From Burkholderiales bacterium (GTDB lineage Bacteria > Pseudomonadota > Gammaproteobacteria > Burkholderiales > Ga0077523), in contig JALORJ010000040.1 of NCBI GenBank assembly GCA_025459035.1, positions 1 through 11,562 of the forward strand: a stretch of DNA of 11,562 nucleotides, written 5' to 3'. This document shows positions 8,408 through 11,562 of this stretch, piece after piece. The translations under genes were made by a program, and so were the position numbers. The notes under the pieces are model-generated. The model worked only from the letters and a program-made list of their open reading frames with translations, was not told where the DNA came from and did no database searches. The number at the start of each line of letters is the position of its first letter. Position 1 is the stretch's first letter.

Positions 8408-8962
8408 GTGATCGAACCGGCGCACGCACTCGCCATCCTCGCGTCGGCCGAGGTGGTCTGCCCGGCCGACACGCTGCAGCGGGCGATCGACCGTGTCGCG
8501 CTCGAGATCACCGCGGCGCTGGCCGACCGGCATCCGCTCGTGCTGTCGATCATGGGCGGCGCGGTCGTGTTCACCGGACAACTGCTGCCGCGGCTGCGGT
8601 TCCCGCTCGAGTTCGACTACCTGCACGCGTCGCGCTACCGCGGCACGGTGGGCGGACCCGCGATCGAGTGGCGGGTGCGGCCGACCGAGGACGTGCGCGG
8701 GCGCGTCGTGCTGGTCGTCGACGACATCCTCGACGAAGGGCACACGCTCGCGGCGGTACGCGACGAGCTGCTCGATGCGGGGGCGGCGGAGGTCCGCAAC
8801 GCGGTGCTGTGCGAGAAGCGCCTCGACCGCGTCAAGCCGATCCGCGCCGACTTCGTCGGGCTGACGGTGCCGGACCGCTACGTGTTCGGCTTCGGCATGG
8901 ACGTGCACGGCGCGTGGCGCAACCTGCCGGCGATCTACGCGGTCGCGGCCGGGTCCGCGTGA
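8408..8962 (+). CDS. hpt: hypoxanthine-guanine phosphoribosyltransferase
   Basis: The enzyme transfers the phosphoribosyl group of PRPP to hypoxanthine or guanine, giving IMP or GMP in purine salvage. The 184-aa product has the MGGAVVF segment at 49-55, the flexible-loop motif YLHASRYRG at 71-79, the PRPP-binding motif VVLVVDDILDEGHT at 100-113 with the acidic pair D105/D106, and the purine-contact region VKPIRADFVGLTVPDRYVFGFGMD at about 142-165, including K143. The start is GTG 8408, 22 nt after galU; no in-frame ATG fits better. The next gene starts 10 nt after its stop and makes a likely supplier of hypoxanthine, so the pair forms a salvage unit. Xanthine preference cannot be excluded from sequence alone, but the motifs are those of Hpt rather than Gpt. 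Confidence 0.93.
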   Translation: MIEPAHALAILASAEVVCPADTLQRAIDRVALEITAALADRHPLVLSIMGGAVVFTGQLLPRLRFPLEFDYLHASRYRGTVGGPAIEWRVRPTEDVRGRVVLVVDDILDEGHTLAAVRDELLDAGAAEVRNAVLCEKRLDRVKPIRADFVGLTVPDRYVFGFGMDVHGAWRNLPAIYAVAAGSA

Positions 8963-8972
8963 TGCCGGTGCG

Positions 8973-9734
8973 GTGAGCGCGCCGCTCGGGATCATCGGCG
9001 GCAGCGGGCTCGGGCGCCTCGCGGCGCTGTCCGACGTGCGGTCGCAGGACGTCGTCACGCGCTGGGGCGCGCCGTCCGGCCCGCTGCTGCACGGGCGGCT
9101 CGGCGGCAGGGCGGTGGTGTTCCTCGCACGCCACGGGCCGGACCACGCGCTGGCGCCGCACCGCATCGACTACCGCGCGAACGTGCAGGCGCTGGTGGAC
9201 GCGGGCGTGCGGGCCGCCGTCGCCGTGGCGACGGTCGGCGGCATCGCGGCGGGCCTGGATGCCGGGGCGCTGGTCGTGCCGCACCAGCTGATCGACTACA
9301 CGTGGGGCCGGGTGGCGAGCTTCGGCGACGCGCCGGGCGAGGCGGTGCATCACGTCGACTTCACCCATCCGTACACGCCGACGCTTCGCGACGGCCTGAT
9401 CGCGGCGGCGTGCGCGACCGGCGTGGCGGTCGTGCCGCAGGGGGTCTACGCCTGCATGCAGGGACCGAGGCTCGAGACCGCCGCCGAGATCGACCGGATC
9501 GAGCGCGACGGCGCCACCGTGGTCGGCATGACCGGAATGCCCGAGGCGGTGCTGGCCCGGGAGGCCGGACTGGCCTACGCGACGCTCGCCGTCGTCGTCA
9601 ACGCGGCCGCCGGGCGAGGCGACAGTGCGCACGGCATCGCGGTTGCCGAGCTTCAGGCCGGCCTCGAGCGCGCGCTCGAAACGGCCGTGCGGGTGCTGGT
9701 GCGTTTCTGCGAGGACTTCGATGGCGGTGCGTGA
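8973..9734 (+). CDS. S-methyl-5'-thioinosine phosphorylase (MTAP/PNP family)
   Basis: This is a member of the MTAP/purine nucleoside phosphorylase family, which cleaves purine nucleosides with phosphate. The 253-aa product has the phosphate-binding GIIGGSGL at 6-13, RHG at 53-55, the DYRANVQAL segment, QGPRLETAAEI at 163-173, and MTGMPEAVLAREAGL at 186-200. At the base-recognition position it has Asn210 (VVVNAAAG) where adenine-specific MTAPs carry an aspartate (TDYDCW type). Asn here goes with 6-oxopurine substrates, so methylthioinosine, or inosine and guanosine, is more likely than methylthioadenosine. Products would be hypoxanthine and 5-methylthioribose-1-phosphate; the adjacent hpt would recycle the hypoxanthine. 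It starts at GTG 8973, since the nearby ATG 8962 is out of frame. Its 3' end overlaps def by 14 nt. Family is certain; substrate is inferred. Confidence 0.88.
   Translation: MSAPLGIIGGSGLGRLAALSDVRSQDVVTRWGAPSGPLLHGRLGGRAVVFLARHGPDHALAPHRIDYRANVQALVDAGVRAAVAVATVGGIAAGLDAGALVVPHQLIDYTWGRVASFGDAPGEAVHHVDFTHPYTPTLRDGLIAAACATGVAVVPQGVYACMQGPRLETAAEIDRIERDGATVVGMTGMPEAVLAREAGLAYATLAVVVNAAAGRGDSAHGIAVAELQAGLERALETAVRVLVRFCEDFDGGA
9711..9715 (+). promoter_or_regulatory. ribosome binding site of def
   Basis: GAGGA lies 5 nt upstream of ATG 9721, inside the end of the preceding phosphorylase gene. It settles the def start at 9721, although the frame is open upstream to 9625. The protein also begins at this ATG in the way deformylases do (MAVREVIRMGDPRLL). 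Confidence 0.75.
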
Positions 9735-10254
9735 GGTGATCCGGATGGGCGACCCGAGACTGCTGCGGGTCGCGAAGCCGGTCGAGGCGTTCGGCACGCC
9801 GCAGCTGCGGGCGCTGGTCGCGGACCTGCTCGACACGATGCAGGCGATGAACGGGGCGGGAATCGCGGCGCCGCAGATCGCCGTCGACCAGCGGGTGGTC
9901 ATCTTCGGCGGGTTCCGCAGCCCGCGCTATCCGGACGCCGAGGACATCCCGTTCACGGTGCTGTGCAACCCGGTCCTGGTGCCGATCGGGGATGCGCGCG
10001 AGGACGGCTGGGAGGGCTGCCTGTCGGTGCCGGGCATGCGCGGCGTGGTGTCGCGCTGGCACCGGCTGCGCTACACGGGCTTCGACCCGGACGGGCGCCC
10101 GATCGACCGCACGGTCGACGGCTTCCACGCCCGCGTGGTGCAGCACGAGTGCGACCACCTCGACGGCGTGCTCTACCCGATGCGGATCACGGATCTGCGG
10201 CAGTTCGGCTTCGCCGATGTGCTGTTTCCGGGACAGGCCCTCGAGGACGACTGA
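9721..10254 (+). CDS. def: peptide deformylase
   Basis: Peptide deformylase removes the formyl group from the initiator methionine of new proteins at the ribosome exit, using a bound divalent metal (usually iron). The 177-aa product carries all three active-site motifs: GAGIAAPQ (45-52), EGCLS (98-102, metal ligand C100) and HECDH (142-146, ligands H142 and H146, catalytic E143), followed by LDG. The opening VIRMGDPRLL is typical. It overlaps the upstream phosphorylase by 14 nt, which suggests it is the last gene of that cluster. There is no fmt gene beside it, so this may be a second deformylase in addition to a def-fmt copy elsewhere. That cannot be checked inside the window. All catalytic residues are present and activity is expected. 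Confidence 0.96.
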   Translation: MAVREVIRMGDPRLLRVAKPVEAFGTPQLRALVADLLDTMQAMNGAGIAAPQIAVDQRVVIFGGFRSPRYPDAEDIPFTVLCNPVLVPIGDAREDGWEGCLSVPGMRGVVSRWHRLRYTGFDPDGRPIDRTVDGFHARVVQHECDHLDGVLYPMRITDLRQFGFADVLFPGQALEDD

Positions 10255-10280
10255 CCCGCCGGGCGTCGGCGTGCCTCGGG

Positions 10281-10303
10281 GCGGGGGCCGGTGACGGTCC
10301 CGC
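10281..10303 (+). terminator. possible stem-loop after def
   Basis: GCGGGGGCC (10281-10289) can pair with GGTCCCGC (10296-10303) around a 6-nt loop, with one bulge and one G-U pair. It lies 27 nt after the def stop, where a transcript end would be expected ahead of the separately transcribed fliC. No U-tract follows, so it is at best a weak or non-canonical terminator. Confidence 0.2.
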
Positions 10304-10316
10304 GGCGGGCGGTGCC

Positions 10317-10343
10317 TAAAGTCCCGGCGCGAGTGGTCGTAAA
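10317..10343 (+). promoter_or_regulatory. sigma-28 (FliA) type promoter of fliC
   Basis: TAAA at 10317-10320 (in the context CCTAAAG) is followed after 15 nt by GTCGTAAA at 10336-10343. The flagellar sigma-28 pattern is TAAA, about 15 nt, then GCCGATAA; the -35 element is exact and the -10 element matches at five of eight positions. Transcription would begin near 10350, giving a leader of about 90 nt. The site lies directly before a flagellin gene, the classic late flagellar target. Expression would then depend on FliA and its anti-sigma factor FlgM. Confidence 0.65.
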
Positions 10344-10441
10344 GCTCGGGGACAGAGGTGAAAGGCCTTAAGTGGCGAGGGAAACCGAAGTCGAGTGGTC
10401 CTTCTTCCCCAAGCACCGACTCTTGTCTCGAGGTATCGAAA
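10344..10441 (+). promoter_or_regulatory. fliC 5' leader with ribosome binding site
   Basis: The leader holds an 8-bp palindrome (AAGGCCTT, 10362-10369), a run of mixed purine-rich sequence and, at 10430-10434, GAGGT, 7 nt ahead of ATG 10442. The strong Shine-Dalgarno fits a highly expressed flagellin. No riboswitch-like fold was recognised. Confidence 0.6.
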
Positions 10442-11562
10442 ATGCCGCAGGTCATCGCAACCAACATCTTTTCGCTGAACGCTCAGCGGAACGTGGACAA
10501 CACGCAGGGGCTGCTCAGCACTTCGCTGCAGCGTCTGTCGTCGGGTCTGCGCATCAACAGCGCCAAGGACGACGCCGCCGGGCTGGCGATCTCGGAGCGG
10601 TTCACCGCCCAGATCCGCGGTCTGGACCAGGCGCGCCGCAACGCGAACGACGGCATCTCGCTGTCGCAGACGGCCGAAGGCGCCCTGGCGTCGTCGGGTG
10701 GCATCCTGCAACGGGTGCGTGAGCTGGCCGTGCAGTCGGCCAACGGCACGAACTCCGCGTCCGACCGTCGCGCCCTGCAGAACGAAGTGGCGCAGCTGGT
10801 CTCGGAACTCGACCGGATCGCCAACACCACGCAGTTCAACGGCCTCAACCTGCTCGACGGCTCGTTCGGCGCGACGCAGTTCCAGGTCGGCGCGAACGCC
10901 AACCAGACGATCAACGCGTCGACCGGCGACTTCCGCACGACGGTGTACGGCAACAACGACTACAACGGCGCGTCGATCGCCGCGGGCGCCACGGCAGCCG
11001 CCGTGTACACCGCCGGCACGTTCGAGGTGCAGGGTCTCGCGACCTCGACCGTCGCGGTGACGGCCACCGACACCGCCCGTACGCTCGCCGGCAAGATCAA
11101 CGCCGCGTCCCAGACCACCGGGGTCAACGCGGTCGGCCGCACCGTCGCCCAGCTCGCGTTCGCGACGCCGGACGTCAACTACTCGCTGTCGATCGTGTCG
11201 TCGAACAACACCGCGGTGAACGTCGCGTTCTCGGTCGGCGCGGTCAACACGGCGCAGGGTCTGGCTGGTGCCGTGGCGGCGATCAACGACGCGTCGTCGA
11301 AGACCGGCGTGTCGGCGCGGCTGAACGACGCGCAGGACGGGATCATTCTGGAGAACCCGGGCGGCGACAACATCGTCATCACCAACGGTGCGGGTTCGGG
11401 CGGCGGCATCACGCTGGCCAACTTCGACCCGGCGGGCCTCGCGACCCCGAACGTCGCGACCGACGACTTCGGTGCTGCCTTCGCGGCGGCTGCCGGCGCG
11501 GATGCGGCGGTGGTCGGCTACGTGGCGTTCAACTCCGACCGCGGTTACGCGATCGGGGCGAG
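10442..11562 (+). CDS. fliC: flagellin, partial (3' end beyond window)
   Basis: Flagellin is the exported subunit that polymerises into the flagellar filament. The frame from ATG 10442 is open to the window edge, about 373 codons with no stop. The N-terminal D0/D1 domain is textbook: MPQVIATNIFSLNAQRNVD, LQRLSSGLRINSAKDDAAGLAISERF, ANDGISLSQTAEGAL and NTTQFNGLNLLDG (to about residue 140), then QFQVGANANQTI. After that a variable surface domain holds two copies of a flagellin_IN-like unit at about 185-235 and 245-305, each ending in a KINAAS or AINDAS helix followed by TGV. The conserved C-terminal D1/D0 helices should follow to the right of the window. Flagellins lack a cleaved signal peptide and leave by the flagellar type III route. 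A sigma-28 type promoter lies upstream. No other flagellar gene lies to its left; what follows is not visible. Confidence 0.95.
   Translation, partial: MPQVIATNIFSLNAQRNVDNTQGLLSTSLQRLSSGLRINSAKDDAAGLAISERFTAQIRGLDQARRNANDGISLSQTAEGALASSGGILQRVRELAVQSANGTNSASDRRALQNEVAQLVSELDRIANTTQFNGLNLLDGSFGATQFQVGANANQTINASTGDFRTTVYGNNDYNGASIAAGATAAAVYTAGTFEVQGLATSTVAVTATDTARTLAGKINAASQTTGVNAVGRTVAQLAFATPDVNYSLSIVSSNNTAVNVAFSVGAVNTAQGLAGAVAAINDASSKTGVSARLNDAQDGIILENPGGDNIVITNGAGSGGGITLANFDPAGLATPNVATDDFGAAFAAAAGADAAVVGYVAFNSDRGYAIGA

Noticed and set aside
8832..9902. 356-aa minus-strand frame opposite the phosphorylase
   Set aside because: It is a shadow of the phosphorylase and def coding frames; no recognisable domain and no ribosome binding site.
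11179..11421. Small minus-strand frames inside fliC
   Set aside because: They lie antisense to a clear flagellin reading frame and show no known motif.

Overview
The window is strongly GC-rich, with G or C at almost every third codon position. It carries a compact set of bacterial housekeeping genes that ends in a flagellin gene. The smc-zipA-ligA order, the short N-terminal anchor of ZipA, the Gram-negative-type SMC and the flagellin N-terminus (MPQVIATNIFSLNAQRN) point to a flagellated, GC-rich proteobacterium. Betaproteobacteria is the best guess; the genus cannot be read from this sequence.

Layout: (1) Positions 1-623 hold dapC (succinyldiaminopimelate aminotransferase, lysine and peptidoglycan precursor synthesis) in a rearranged state. 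Its N-terminal 178 codons read on the minus strand from 623 down to about 90. A piece of its C-terminal part reads on the plus strand at 1-99. The two meet head-on at a shared 10-bp sequence at 90-99. (2) A short divergent promoter region at 624-755 follows. (3) A tight plus-strand cluster then holds smc (chromosome condensation), zipA (FtsZ anchoring) and ligA (NAD-dependent DNA ligase), with junctions of +3 and -4 nt. (4) After a 38-nt gap come galU (UDP-glucose synthesis), hpt (hypoxanthine/guanine phosphoribosyltransferase), a methylthioinosine phosphorylase-type gene and def (peptide deformylase), closely packed or overlapping. (5) A 187-nt intergenic region carries a sigma-28 type flagellar promoter and a clear ribosome binding site. 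It leads into fliC, which is cut by the right edge.

How the genes fit together: smc, zipA and ligA link chromosome organisation, division and DNA joining. The phosphorylase next to hpt makes a sensible purine-salvage pair, since methylthioinosine phosphorolysis yields hypoxanthine, the substrate of Hpt. fliC has its own flagellar-class promoter and is a separate transcription unit.

I see no phage, transposase, CRISPR array, toxin-antitoxin pair, tRNA or rRNA. Most of the window is ordinary core genome. The one real anomaly is the inverted junction in dapC. It is either an intragenic inversion or a fold-back chimera from amplification or assembly, and sequence to the left of the window would tell which.
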